Below, one piece after another: positions 45,282-53,989 of a stretch of DNA of 64,000 nucleotides. Made by a program: the position numbers and the translations under genes. The notes under the pieces are model-generated. The model saw only the letters and a program-made list of their open reading frames with translations. It ran no database searches and was not told the origin of the DNA. This stretch comes from CAVSRC01 sp963732845 (GTDB taxonomy: Bacteria > Pseudomonadota > Alphaproteobacteria > Rhizobiales > Kaistiaceae), in contig CAVTBE010000016.1 of NCBI GenBank assembly GCA_963732845.1, forward strand, positions 145,313 to 209,312. The letters run 5' to 3'. Positions within the stretch are counted from its first letter, which is position 1; every line of letters starts with the position of its first letter.

Positions 45282-45698
45282 ATGAGTGACGATCAGGCAG
45301 TCCGCGACCGCACAGAGTGCGAGCGGCTCGCTATCAGCTGCTATTCGCTTATGGATCGCAGCCGCTACGAGGATTCGGCCGCCCTTTTTGCGGAAGACGG
45401 CGTGTGGATGCGCGGCGACCCGGCAAAATCACCCGCCGGGATCCTGGCTTCGCTGATGAAGCGGCCTGCGGAGCGCCTCACCCGGCATCTCATTTCCAAT
45501 ATCGTGGTGACGCTGACCGGACCGGACGAAGCCGAGGCCATCGGCAATTTCGTTGCCCTGCACGGCACCCGCGTCACGCAAGGAGCAGCGAAGCTGCCGC
45601 AGCCGTTGATGGTCGGTGACCTGACCTATCGCTTCCGCCGCGGAGCGGACGGCTGGCGCATCATTTACCTGGAGACAACACCCGTTTTCGTGCCCTGA
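45282..45698 (+). CDS. NTF2-like/SnoaL-like domain protein
   Basis: 138 aa. The cone-shaped NTF2 fold is suggested by the N-terminal ERLAISCYSLMDRSRYEDSAALFAEDGVW and the C-terminal LTYRFRRGADGWRIIYLETTPVF. Family members include isomerases, dehydratases and dioxygenase beta subunits; no catalytic assignment is possible. It is 52 bases after the beta-mannosidase with GGGAG before the start, so probably cotranscribed. Its 3' end overlaps the LacI gene by 38 bases in convergent orientation. Confidence 0.85.
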   Translation: MSDDQAVRDRTECERLAISCYSLMDRSRYEDSAALFAEDGVWMRGDPAKSPAGILASLMKRPAERLTRHLISNIVVTLTGPDEAEAIGNFVALHGTRVTQGAAKLPQPLMVGDLTYRFRRGADGWRIIYLETTPVFVP

Positions 45699-46707
45699 CC
45701 GGCCCGTGGGCCGGGGCCGGTCCGGTCGAGCCGCCGACGAGCAGGTCGGTTGACAGGGCAACGCGGCGCGGCAGCAGGGCTTCCTTCGACGCCATGCGCC
45801 ACGCCAGGAGGTTCATCGCCGCCGCGCCGATCTCCAGCATCGGCGTGCACATGGCCGTCATGGTCAGACCAGAGCCGAAGTTGCTGGTGGTGTCGGTGCT
45901 GCCGACGACCGAGACATCCTCGGGCACGCGCAGTCCCGCCTCCTGCAGTTCCCACATGATCCTGAAGGTGACGTCGTCGCTGCCCGACAGGATCGCGGTG
46001 AAATCCTCGTCGGTCTTGCGCAAGCGGTCGACCAGGGTGCCAGCTTCGGTTTCCGGGTTGAAGAGCACCTTGACGACGCGTCCGCCACACATCTCGGCGA
46101 GGACTTCCGCGCACCCGCGCAGGCGCTCGTTGCGGCCTTCATCGGCCGGGGCGTCGGTGATGAACGCCACCACCTTGTGACCCAGACCCACGAGGTGGCG
46201 ACCAATCAGCTGGCCGGCCTCCCAGTTCTCCACGTGGACCGCATCGATCTTTTCGCCGGCGTGAGGATAGCCGATGAGAACCGTCGGGAGACTGGCGGTC
46301 AGAAAAGGCGCCAGAACGCCGCGCGACCGCCGTCCCGCCAGAAGCACGCCGGCAGCGCCGGCGATCCGGTCCTGCGAGAAGACGCCGTCCTCCACCATGG
46401 TCGTGACAAGAAACCAGCCCAGCCGGCGGGCCTCGGCCTCCGCCCCGCTGATCGTCTCGATCCAGTATGCGTTGTTGACCGCGTCGGCGCGCGGGATGGC
46501 CAACAGGATCCGGTGCTGTTCCTTCGCCTTCTGCTCGGGATTGAGCGACGGATGGTCGTAGCCGAGTTCCCGCGCGACGCGAATGACGTTCTCGCGCGTG
46601 CGCTGGCTGACACCCTGTTTGCCCGACAGCGCCCGCGAAACGGAGAACTTCGACAGCTGAAGGTGTGCAGACAGGTCGTCAAGCGTGATCCGCTTGGCAT
46701 CGCTCAT
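45661..46707 (-). CDS. LacI-family transcriptional regulator
   Basis: 348 aa. The N-terminal LacI HTH is ITLDDLSAHLQLSKFSVSRALSGKQGVSQRTRENV; a periplasmic-binding-protein-like effector domain follows (LLAIPRADAVNNAYW, GVLLAGRRSRG, SVVGSTDTTSNFG). ATG 46705-46707 has GGGGAGAA upstream. It is the likely repressor of the neighbouring sugar ABC and beta-mannosidase genes, with a sugar or sugar phosphate as inducer. Confidence 0.92.
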   Translation of the reverse strand: MSDAKRITLDDLSAHLQLSKFSVSRALSGKQGVSQRTRENVIRVARELGYDHPSLNPEQKAKEQHRILLAIPRADAVNNAYWIETISGAEAEARRLGWFLVTTMVEDGVFSQDRIAGAAGVLLAGRRSRGVLAPFLTASLPTVLIGYPHAGEKIDAVHVENWEAGQLIGRHLVGLGHKVVAFITDAPADEGRNERLRGCAEVLAEMCGGRVVKVLFNPETEAGTLVDRLRKTDEDFTAILSGSDDVTFRIMWELQEAGLRVPEDVSVVGSTDTTSNFGSGLTMTAMCTPMLEIGAAAMNLLAWRMASKEALLPRRVALSTDLLVGGSTGPAPAHGPVRARKRVLSPGK

Positions 46708-47170
46708 TCGCGTTCTCCCCACGGCCGCGAGCGCAGATTCGTCAGACTTTACCCCGTCTCGCCCGGACCGCAATTGCCCCCGCGGCTCAGTTCAGGCGAT
46801 GATCGCCGTCACCGACGATCATCGCGAAGGCGCAAGGGGGCGTGCTGATCTGCAAGGTGCTGCCGATCCCCCCGTCGGCCCAGTCCGATCATATCGCCAC
46901 GCCGATGGAGACAAGAAGCGCCCTTTTGGTGCCATCGCCGGCGGGCGCTTGGGCACGCAGCCGACGCGCAGCGCCCTGCCCTTGCCGTGAGCCTGTTCGG
47001 CGGCTGGCCGGTCGCGGGAGTTGCCGCGTGATCAGATCGCCCACGGCGTGGCAGGAGCCTAGGATCTACAGGCAATGGCGAAGCTCATCTGACCACTCGA
47101 CCGATTACGTGCGGCCGTTAGGTGATAGGAGCATGTGTTTCGGCGTGGAATAAGAACATTGACCCGGGAT
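46708..47170. other. Intergenic region, no gene recognised
   Basis: About 460 bases after the divergent LacI start. All six frames give only short, compositionally poor ORFs. It may contain the lacI promoter and eroded sequence. Towards the end CGGCGTGGAATAAGAACATT (from 47141) partly resembles the left arm of the perfect inverted repeat that follows. Confidence 0.5.
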
Positions 47171-47194
47171 CGGCGTGCAATAAATTGCACGCCG
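47171..47194. promoter_or_regulatory. Perfect 24-bp inverted repeat upstream of DUF6481 gene
   Basis: CGGCGTGCAAT - AA - ATTGCACGCCG is an inverted repeat with perfect 11-base arms and a 2-base spacer. TTGACC (47159-47164), a good -35 match, lies just upstream and TATATT at 47219-47224 downstream. The symmetry suits a dimeric repressor site; a 2-base loop is too small for a stable full hairpin. It lies 94 bases before the DUF6481 start. The role is inferred. Confidence 0.55.
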
Positions 47195-47288
47195 CGCCAC
47201 AAATGTTGGCGGGCGCGCTATATTCTGGGGGACAGCGTCCGCCGCCCCGAGGCAGCAAAACCAGTTCAGGATAGGACCGCAATCAGAG

Positions 47289-47657
47289 ATGCCCGGCTTT
47301 AAGGACAATGACATCGCGGAAAGGCGTGAAGCCTCTGCGCGGGCAAAGAAAGCCATGCTGGAGCAATTCCGCGCGCGCCAGGCGGCGGGCCAGCCCGCCA
47401 GCGCGGAACGGCATGCCGAGCGACTTGCCGTGATCGAGGCGCGCGAGGGGCGCAAGTTGGCGAAGCAGGCCAAGAACGAACGCCAGGCCGTCGAGAGCAA
47501 GGCTCGCGAGCAGGAAGCTGCCCAATTGGCTAAGGCGCAGGAGGAAACCAAGGTGGCCAAGAAGCAGCGCAAAGCCGATGAGGCCGTCAAGCTTGCCGGT
47601 GACCAGAAAGCCGCCCGTGACGCACGCTACGCCGCCCGCAAGGCACGTCGCCAGTAG
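47289..47657 (+). CDS. DUF6481 family protein
   Basis: 122 aa, extremely rich in Ala, Lys, Arg, Glu and Gln, predicted to be one long charged helix or coiled coil (about 10-120). The N-terminus MPGFKDNDIAERREASARAK and this composition match DUF6481-type proteins of alphaproteobacteria. Function unknown; a nucleic-acid or ribosome-associated role would fit the charge pattern but is a guess. It follows a perfect inverted repeat. Confidence 0.8.
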   Translation: MPGFKDNDIAERREASARAKKAMLEQFRARQAAGQPASAERHAERLAVIEAREGRKLAKQAKNERQAVESKAREQEAAQLAKAQEETKVAKKQRKADEAVKLAGDQKAARDARYAARKARRQ

Positions 47658-47911
47658 CTAGCCGGCGAGTACCCATGTCGTCGGGAATGTGATCCTGACC
47701 AGCGTTCGCCGATCGACGGCGCTGTCGATGGCGGATGCCGTTGGGGCAGTTGCCGCCGCTCGGCCGGAGCCGGCGGCGGCCGATCCAGGCCGGTTGCATG
47801 GGGCGGAACGGTGCCTTGCAGGACTTCATCCGGCGGTATTTATTGTCTTGCCCGATATCGCAAAGCTGATTGTCGTCGTCGCCTCGGCCGGTTGGAGAAC
47901 GGTGCCGTCGA

Positions 47912-49135
47912 ATGAATCGCCTTTTGCAAGCTTTCCTCACCAGGACGATCAAGAAAGGCCGGCTTGACGTCATCGATTCGTCCGGCGCCACCCACAATTT
48001 CGGCGATGGCACCGGCGCTCCGGTGTGTATCCACTTCAATTCGGCGGCGGCCGAGCGCGCCGTGCTCCTCGATCCCGAGCTGCAGCTCGGCGAGCAATAC
48101 ATGAACCGCGGCTACGATATCGAAGTCGGCAGCGTCCTCGATTTTCTCACGCTCCTCCTCGTCAATATTGGCGGCAATCGCCCGACCTGGTGGACGAGGG
48201 CGCTCTCGTCCGCCCGATCTATCTTCCGCAGCGTGTTCGAGAACAACGAACCGACACGCGCCCAGGACAACGTCCAGCGGCACTACGACCTCGACGGGCG
48301 CCTCTATGCACTCTTTCTCGACGCCGACCGGCAATACTCCTGCGCCTATTTCGAGGATGGTGTCACCGGCCTCGAGCAGGCGCAACTCGCCAAGAAGCGC
48401 CACATCGCGGCGAAGCTTGCGCTGCAGCCGGGCCAGCGCGTCCTCGACATCGGGTCCGGCTGGGGCGGCCTCGCCATCTATCTCGCCGAGACCTTCGAGG
48501 TCGACGTCACCGGCATCACGCTGTCGGAGGAGCAGCACGCCGTCTCCACTCAGCGGGCGCGCGAGCGCGGCCTGTCCGACCGCGTGCGCTTTCTTCTTCA
48601 GGATTACCGCACGCTGGGCGGCTCGTTCGATCGCATCGTCTCGGTTGGAATGTTCGAGCATGTCGGCCGGTCGCATTACGCCGAGTTCTTCCGCCAGCTC
48701 CATGTCCTCCTGGCTGACGACGGCGTCTCTCTCCTGCACACCGTCGCCATGAAGAACGATCCCGGCCCGTTCAATCCGTGGATGCAGCGTTACATTTTCC
48801 CTGGTGCTTATCTGCCAACTTTGTCGGAGCTTGCTCCGGTCATCGAGCGTCAGGATTTCTGGCTGACCGACCTGGAGAACTGGCGCCTGCACTATGCCAA
48901 GACGCTGGCAGCCTGGAACGAACGGTTCCAGGCCCACCGCGCCGAAGCCGCTGTCCTCTATGACGACCGCTTCTGTCGCATGTGGGAGTTCTATCTGCAG
49001 TTCTGCGAGGTCGGGTTCCGCATGGCCGGTCTCTGCGTCTTTCAGATGCAATTGACGAAGAAGATCGACGCCGTGCCAACCACTCGCGACTATATCTACA
49101 GCCAGGCAAAAAGGTGCAGTTCCAAAACGAACTGA
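47912..49135 (+). CDS. cfa: Cyclopropane-fatty-acyl-phospholipid synthase
   Basis: 407 aa. The SAM-binding motif is VLDIGSGWGGLAIYLAE (about 179-195), preceded by VQRHYDLDGRLYALFLDADRQYSCAYF, and followed by VSVGMFEHVG and YIFPGAYLPTLSE, all typical of Cfa. It methylenates unsaturated acyl chains of membrane phospholipids, a stationary-phase and acid-stress response. The ATG at 47912 (MNRLLQAF) is preferred over 47870, though SD spacing is long. Just before the direct repeat bounding the stress-gene segment. Confidence 0.92.
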   Translation: MNRLLQAFLTRTIKKGRLDVIDSSGATHNFGDGTGAPVCIHFNSAAAERAVLLDPELQLGEQYMNRGYDIEVGSVLDFLTLLLVNIGGNRPTWWTRALSSARSIFRSVFENNEPTRAQDNVQRHYDLDGRLYALFLDADRQYSCAYFEDGVTGLEQAQLAKKRHIAAKLALQPGQRVLDIGSGWGGLAIYLAETFEVDVTGITLSEEQHAVSTQRARERGLSDRVRFLLQDYRTLGGSFDRIVSVGMFEHVGRSHYAEFFRQLHVLLADDGVSLLHTVAMKNDPGPFNPWMQRYIFPGAYLPTLSELAPVIERQDFWLTDLENWRLHYAKTLAAWNERFQAHRAEAAVLYDDRFCRMWEFYLQFCEVGFRMAGLCVFQMQLTKKIDAVPTTRDYIYSQAKRCSSKTN

Positions 49136-49170
49136 GATCGAAGAGTGTTGAACTGCACAAAGGCAGCGCT

Positions 49171-49242
49171 AATTCGCGGCATAAGCGCTACGCGGCATCA
49201 AACGCCCAAATCCAGATCGACGCGAGGCTCGGAAACTACCCA
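49171..49242 (+). repeat. 72-bp direct repeat, copy 1
   Basis: Matches 57699-57770 at 66 of 72 positions in the same orientation; the last 31 bases (from CCAGATCGACGCG) are identical. It lies 35 bases after the cfa stop. The two copies bracket about 8.5 kb of small stress-type and decayed genes. Origin unknown; it is not a tRNA end. Confidence 0.9.
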
Positions 49243-49330
49243 GTTGGCTGCTGTGGGTCAGTCTCGGCCATTCGCCGAGGCGATCGAGGCGACCGGTTAC
49301 ATCTGGAAAGCCGACATGCACCGCGTCAGT

Positions 49331-49417
49331 TCGGATTTCGGCTGAGCGCCGATGGCCTTCACAGTGGCCTCGCAGCTCATACAGTTTGTAGGCGCGCTCG
49401 GCAATTTGCGGCGTCAT
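49331..49417 (-). pseudogene. DUF2934-like remnant
   Basis: The minus strand reads MTPQIAERAYKLYELRG followed by HCEGH, which fits the start of DUF2934 (I-A-x-R-A-Y-x-L-Y-x-x-R-G-x-x-x-G-H). The expected W-x-x-A-E-x-E-L end is absent and the frame continues into unrelated sequence and the 72-bp repeat. It appears to be a truncated copy. Confidence 0.4.
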
Positions 49418-49818
49418 ATCAAGGGACGCCCTTGCCTACAGAGGCCCAATTTCGGCGTTCCCGGCTCAAAGCCGACGGCGATCTATCAGGAGCTATGCCG
49501 GAATTTGGGTGACGTGGCCGATCAGGCGGCGTTGTGGGCCAGCATTGAAAGACCTCCACGCCATGGTGGAATTTGACGCCTCCCATGGCCTTCGGCAACT
49601 GGTTATCGCCTTTCAATCGGCGCCATGTCTTGGCGGCCGCGCTAATCCCGCGAAGACAGCGCCGATGCTGGACATGCCCAGTTCAGAACTCCATATTAAG
49701 AAGGTCCGAGGCGCTAACCCAAGGCGTTCGGGTTTTCAAAATTTGAACTCTCCAATCGGGACCCACTTGAGTGCCCCGTTTCCGCGCTCCGAAGCAAGTC
49801 GGACGGAAGGAGTTCGCT

Positions 49819-50013
49819 ATGCGCACCCTCGTTCAGCCACCGCCCGCGTCGCGTTGCGTCCTCTGCAGCGGGGAACTGCGGCTCAAGCTGATTGAATCAG
49901 CCGATCGTGAGTTTGAACCGGACTATCAGATATACGTCTGCGTGAGCTGCGGCCACGAGCAATCGTACGCTGTGGCCCATGACCACTATGTCCCTCACAC
50001 AAAGGTTGCTTAG
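49819..50013 (+). CDS. Small zinc-ribbon-like protein (two CxxC)
   Basis: 64 aa with SRCVLCSGELRLKL and IYVCVSCGHEQSY, two CxxC knuckles about 30 residues apart, a likely zinc ribbon. ATG 49819 has a perfect AAGGAG 6 bases upstream, which sets the start against the longer frame from 49771. A conserved hypothetical type seen in rhizobia; function unknown. Confidence 0.78.
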   Translation: MRTLVQPPPASRCVLCSGELRLKLIESADREFEPDYQIYVCVSCGHEQSYAVAHDHYVPHTKVA

Positions 50014-50458
50014 CGTGACGCTCACGTTGCGCGTTGCGCCACAGTGTGGCCAAGACAAGGAGGCCGTCCACGGGGTGGATGACATCGGGTTGCCCAAGGC
50101 GGGCTGAGTAGTTTCCGAGCCTGTTCCCGGCAATCGTTGGTCAGCTATGGTTCTGCATAGCAGGGCATCCCTTCAGATCGCAGCACAGCCCCACGCCCCC
50201 GCTAGGTGCTACTGCGACCAACCCGTGACCGGTCGTCAAAGCGCCCCCCGCCCCTCGACCGGTCACGGGGTATAACTCGCGCGATGGCGGGAAGGGAATG
50301 TGTCCATCACCAGGCGGTCGGGACGGTTGATCGTGTCACCGAATTCCGCTGCCTGAGCGTCCTGCGGCGCTATCAGCCGCCCCCGCAAGCCCTGATCGCG
50401 AGCAGTCTGACAAGCCCCGAGGTTGCCGGATTCACCGGAGCCAATTGGAGTGGCTGAT
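50014..50458. other. Intergenic region, no gene recognised
   Basis: About 445 bases with only short unconvincing ORFs in all frames. ACCGGTC occurs at about 50228 and GACCGGTCA at about 50258, which may be incidental. It probably contains the promoter for the 37-aa membrane ORF that follows. Confidence 0.4.
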
Positions 50459-50572
50459 ATGAGGCGACGCTACATAGATGACTGGGCCGATCTCGGCGCT
50501 GCGCTCGGGATCGTTGCGATGTTCGCCATCGTTGTCTTGGTCCTGCTGGGTGGCCTGACGGCGGCTGGTTAG
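50459..50572 (+). CDS. Single-pass membrane mini-protein (37 aa)
   Basis: A 37-codon ORF: MRRRYIDDWADLG then a hydrophobic helix (GIVAMFAIVVLVLLGGL) ending AAG. ATG 50459 is preceded by GGAG 8 bases upstream. Positive residues at the N-terminus and a single TM helix suggest an inner-membrane micropeptide. No named family recognised. Confidence 0.6.
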   Translation: MRRRYIDDWADLGAALGIVAMFAIVVLVLLGGLTAAG

Positions 50573-50635
50573 GCAGCCCTTGGAAGGTGTGGTTCTCCCG
50601 AAAGTGCGAACCGCCGACACTTGAGAAATCCAGAT

Positions 50636-50848
50636 ATGTTTTCTCGCGCAATCATCGTTCTTGCCGTGCTCGCCACCGCCAGCGTTCTGGCCATGGCGGC
50701 GGCTCCTGACGCGTTGTCGCCCACCAAGGCAGGAGATAGTTGCAACCTCTACAGCTGGCCGTACTACCCAACCGAATGCCTGACGGAAATGGATGGCGCG
50801 GTGCCAGCGACGAAGATTGCGCGGGTGATCGCGTCGAGTGCCCGTTAA
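50636..50848 (+). CDS. Small secreted protein with CNLYSWPYYPTEC motif
   Basis: 70 aa. A signal peptide (SRAIIVLAVLATASVLAMAAA) is followed by a short mature region with two cysteines (GDSCNLYSWPYYPTECL). The aromatic CxxYSWPYYPxxC block is seen in conserved hypothetical exported proteins of rhizobia. Function unknown. Starts at ATG 50636; no strong SD. Confidence 0.7.
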   Translation: MFSRAIIVLAVLATASVLAMAAAPDALSPTKAGDSCNLYSWPYYPTECLTEMDGAVPATKIARVIASSAR

Positions 50849-51062
50849 CCGCTCCGGGTTACCGATGCCGGGCGTCTGAAGATGCGCGGATAGCGCCTCT
50901 CACGACGAAGAAGGCTAAGGAAGTCACCGCCATCTTCGACCCTGATACTGATAACCTGTGCGGTTGGTGCTCGGGCTTCCTCGATATCGTCGAGCCGCAT
51001 AGCTGAGCCCGATTTGGCGTAAGCGGACGAAGTCAACACTCGTGAGCGAACGAGGCACGCCG

Positions 51063-51494
51063 ATGATTCCAGCGACAGCCCTCGAGTACCTGATGCGACT
51101 AGGCCGGCAGCGTGGCGCCTTGGACATCGATGACATCCGACAAGTGCTGCAGGTCGATACTATCAGCATGGATGACCTCGCCGATGCGGTGGCGCGGCTG
51201 GAAGACGCCGGTATCTCGGTCGAGATCGATCCCGCCTTGCTGGCGCGTCGTCGGGAGGAAACCTCTCCGGCAGAGGTGACACTTGCATCCGTGCCCTTGC
51301 AACGCAGCGAACAAGCGGCGGAGGCTGATCACAGGCTATCCAAGCTAAATTCTTCCATCACGACAGCCAGAGGGGATTTGAGCCCGTCAGCTCGGCCAAC
51401 AGGCAAACCCCCACAAGCCTCAGCCGTCATCTTCGTCCTGGCGGCAGCGCTTATCTTGCTTGTCTCGGTCTTGGGTGTTTGGCACTTCGTCTGA
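51063..51494 (+). CDS. Sigma-70 region 1.1-like domain protein with C-terminal TM anchor
   Basis: 143 aa. Residues about 5-55 (ALEYLMRLGRQRGALDIDDI...MDDLADAVARLEDAGISVEI) match sigma-70 region 1.1, the domain that masks DNA binding in primary sigma factors. There are no sigma regions 2-4. A disordered linker of about 60 residues leads to a C-terminal helix (SAVIFVLAAALILLVSVLGV). ATG 51063 has GAGG 7 bases upstream; GTG 51042 is an alternative. Possibly a membrane-tethered modulator of transcription; function inferred only. Confidence 0.78.
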   Translation: MIPATALEYLMRLGRQRGALDIDDIRQVLQVDTISMDDLADAVARLEDAGISVEIDPALLARRREETSPAEVTLASVPLQRSEQAAEADHRLSKLNSSITTARGDLSPSARPTGKPPQASAVIFVLAAALILLVSVLGVWHFV

Positions 51495-51981
51495 GGCGAG
51501 CCCTCGCGTGTTGGGGAGGACCGTGTTTCATTTCGGCTTCGATATCAGGGTGCCATCCATCAAATCGCGACCAACGAGCCAGGTCTCGTGGCTGCTGCAC
51601 ATCATGACGGCGCCGGACGGCTGCGCCGACTGAATTGATGAAGCGCCGCGACCTAGGTGTTTTCCGAACCTCCTCCAGGTCTGCGCCGATCGATATCGTT
51701 CATTCAGGCGTTTGGCGTGACCCGGCCATTTTGGCGGCTGCCGGTATGGCCACGGCGGCATCGGTATCATCAGCGTCGTTCTGACCGCCGCCGGTACTGC
51801 TCTTCATGAGGCGCTGATCTGACCGGCAACCTGTCCGATCGGGTGGTTTCCTCCTCCACGGCCACGCCAGGCGCTCGCGATAGCAAATGGGAGCCCGGTG
51901 ACCGCGGTCGGAGCATCTGCCCAACATGGATCGAGAGCCATGCGGCCGGTACGAGCATTCTCGAACACAAGGAGCATATTC
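51495..51981. other. Gene-poor region with a DUF3309-like remnant
   Basis: 487 bases with no intact gene. On plus, about 51742-51832 reads PGHFGGCRYGHGGIGIISVV before ending, immediately preceded by a stop. This resembles the middle of the intact DUF3309-like protein at 53990 (RFGGYGYGFGHGGIGLIGT), so it may be a dead copy. The AAGGAG SD for the DUF883 gene is at the right end. Confidence 0.45.
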
Positions 51982-52323
51982 ATGGCTACGACTCCCGAAA
52001 AAGACTTCCAGGACGATCTCAAGGCACTGCGCGCGGATATAGCGGCGTTGATCGATACTGTCGGCAGTCTCGCGTTGCAGGCTTCCAGAGCCGAAGCGGA
52101 CGTCACCAAGAGGGTCAAGAAGGCCGCGAAAGGCGCGATTGGCACCGGCGAAGACATGCTGGAAGAGGGTGTCGAACTCGGTCACGACGCTGCCAGGGCC
52201 GCGACAAGCGGGGCCCGCGCCGGTGTGTCCAGCCTTGAGCATCAGATAGAAAAGAACCCGATGAACGCGGTCCTGATTGCGCTCGGCATAGGCTTTGTGG
52301 TCGGCCTTGTCGGCCGCAAGTAG
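51982..52323 (+). CDS. DUF883 (YqjD/ElaB-like) membrane-anchored protein
   Basis: 113 aa. An N-terminal amphipathic coiled region (DDLKALRADIAALIDTVG...) is followed by the typical C-terminal EKNPMNAVLIALGIGFVVGLVGRK anchor. YqjD in E. coli binds ribosomes at the inner membrane in stationary phase; the same role here is by family only. ATG 51982 has AAGGAG 7 bases upstream. It is followed by a YqjE-like gene, the same order as yqjDE. Confidence 0.88.
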   Translation: MATTPEKDFQDDLKALRADIAALIDTVGSLALQASRAEADVTKRVKKAAKGAIGTGEDMLEEGVELGHDAARAATSGARAGVSSLEHQIEKNPMNAVLIALGIGFVVGLVGRK

Positions 52324-52332
52324 GCGCGGCCG

Positions 52333-52744
52333 ATGATCCTTCGCTGGCTGATTTCAGCCATCGGCTTCGCGGCACTGAAGGGCGAGGCATCGGCGCTGGC
52401 TCGCGGCGTTGGCCGTCGCGCGACCGTAGTAGCGCTGCTTGCGGCCATTTGGGTCACTTCGTTCGGCTTCGCTCTCGGCTCCCTTGCGGTGTGGCTGTCC
52501 CATGAGCTCGGGTGTGGTCGCCGCCTGTGCGATCATTGCAGCGGGGCTCGCGGTGATCGGCCTTGGCGTCCAACTCGCCGTGGTTCTGAGTGCCAGGCGC
52601 AAGCCAAGTAGCGGATTCAAATCGCCGCTTGGCGAGATCGGCTCGAATGGGATCGGCGCTCTTCCAGGTGGCGCCAACGTGAGTGCAATGGCGGTCGTCG
52701 CCATCGCGGGCTACCTGCTCGGCCGGCAACTGTTTCGGCCATGA
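52333..52744 (+). pseudogene. YqjE-like (phage holin superfamily) membrane protein, frameshifted
   Basis: The first frame gives MILRWLISAIGFAALKGEAS... to WLSHELG (codon 60). The adjoining frame continues VVAACAIIAAGLAVIGLGVQ and ends GYLLGRQLFRP. The switch is at the GGG run 52510-52512; dropping one G gives HELGVVAAC. Together they form a protein of about 136 aa with paired TM helices as in YqjE/DUF1469. The span is 412 bases, one over a codon multiple. Overlaps the next gene's start by 4 bases, so the operon order is preserved. Confidence 0.75.
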
Positions 52745-53929
52745 CCCTCGCCGGCGACAAGACAGTCCCACCCACTCCAGCAGCTGATCCGGGCGGCCCG
52801 GCGTTTCCCCGATTCGTGCAGGTATCCATCGTCGGCATTTTCCTGATTCTCGCGGTTGGCGCGATGTACTACGCGCGCAGTTTCTTCCTGCCGCTGGTTC
52901 TCGCCATCCTCGTCCGGCTGGTTTTTGCGCCCCTGGTCCACACGCTGGCGCACCGCGGCATTCCGGCCGCGCTTTCGGCGGTGATGCTGGTCGTCGTTCT
53001 GGGGTGAGTGATAACCGTATCATCTTTTCTCAGCAAACCGGTGACGGAGATGGTCAGCCGGGCGCCGGACGTCATCAAGGAAGTGAGCCAACGCTTCGCG
53101 TTTCTCAACGAGCCGTTGGCCAAGCTGAGCGACGCCGGGCGGGCGGTTCAGGCAATCGACGACGGCACACAGAGCACGAACGATCCACAGCGAGTGGTCA
53201 TCGTGCAGAGTGGGCTTCTGGCGTGGGCTGCGGGCACGGCCGCCGGCTTCGGCGCCACCTTCGGCGCCATGCTGATTCTCTCGGTTTTCTTGCTCGCCTC
53301 GGGCGATACGCTTCGCTTGAAACTGATTCGCGTCCTTCCGGATCTGAGTGGAAAGAAGCGATCCCTGCGGGTGTTGGCCGATATCGAGAACGAGGTGTCG
53401 CGCTACCTCCTGACGATCACGGCGATAAACGCCGGCCTGGGCTTGTGCGTCGGTATCGCAATGTGGGCGCTGGGTATGCCCAATCCGCTCATCTGGGGCA
53501 TCGCCGCCGCGCTGCTCAACTACGTGCCCTACATCGGCGGTCTGATCGGATTCACGCTCGCATTCGTCGTCGCAGTCGTCACCTATCCGTCGCTCGCCAT
53601 AGCGGCGCTTCCGCCACTTGCCTATCTGACGCTGCAGACTCGTCGAGGGCAACTTCGTTACACCGATGATCCTCGGCCGCCGACTTGAGTTGAACACGGT
53701 GGCGATTCTGATCGTCTTGTCGATGACGATATGGATGTGGGGGATCGTCGGTACCATCATCGGCGTGCCGTTACTGGTCGTCATCAAGGTCTTCAGCGAC
53801 AATTTTCCGGCCCTCTTTCCCCTTGCCGAGTTCCTCTCGGGTGAAAGCGGCGAGGGCGAGCCGGAACTTCCGTCGTCCGGCGCGACTGATCATCCATCGG
53901 CGACGAAGCTGCAGATAAAGCCCGGATAG
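52741..53929 (+). pseudogene. AI-2E family transporter, interrupted by a stop and a frameshift
   Basis: Three open segments make one AI-2E (PerM-type) transporter of about 395 aa. Segment 1 (52741-53004) ends at an in-frame TGA (53005-53007) after VMLVVVLG. Segment 2 continues in the same frame with ITVSSFLSKPVTEMV up to LAYLTLQ. Then an extra A at 53638 shifts the frame; removing it gives LVEGNFVTPMILGRRLELN, a hallmark of the family. The C-terminal TM (GIVGTIIGVPLLVVIKVF) is intact. Two lesions argue for genuine decay here. Confidence 0.82.
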
Positions 53930-53989
53930 CGTCGCACATCATCTCGCCGGCCAAACGGTAGCTCGGACGACCAACAACGGAGATCGACC

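Noticed and set aside
46809..47153. Short ORFs on both strands between lacI and DUF6481
   Set aside because: No SD, no domain, skewed composition; treated as intergenic.
50740..51006. 88-codon plus ORF overlapping the small secreted protein
   Set aside because: The end (KEVTAIFDPDTDNLCGW) looks faintly protein-like, but the first half is out of frame with the secreted gene and there is no SD or start near the plausible part.
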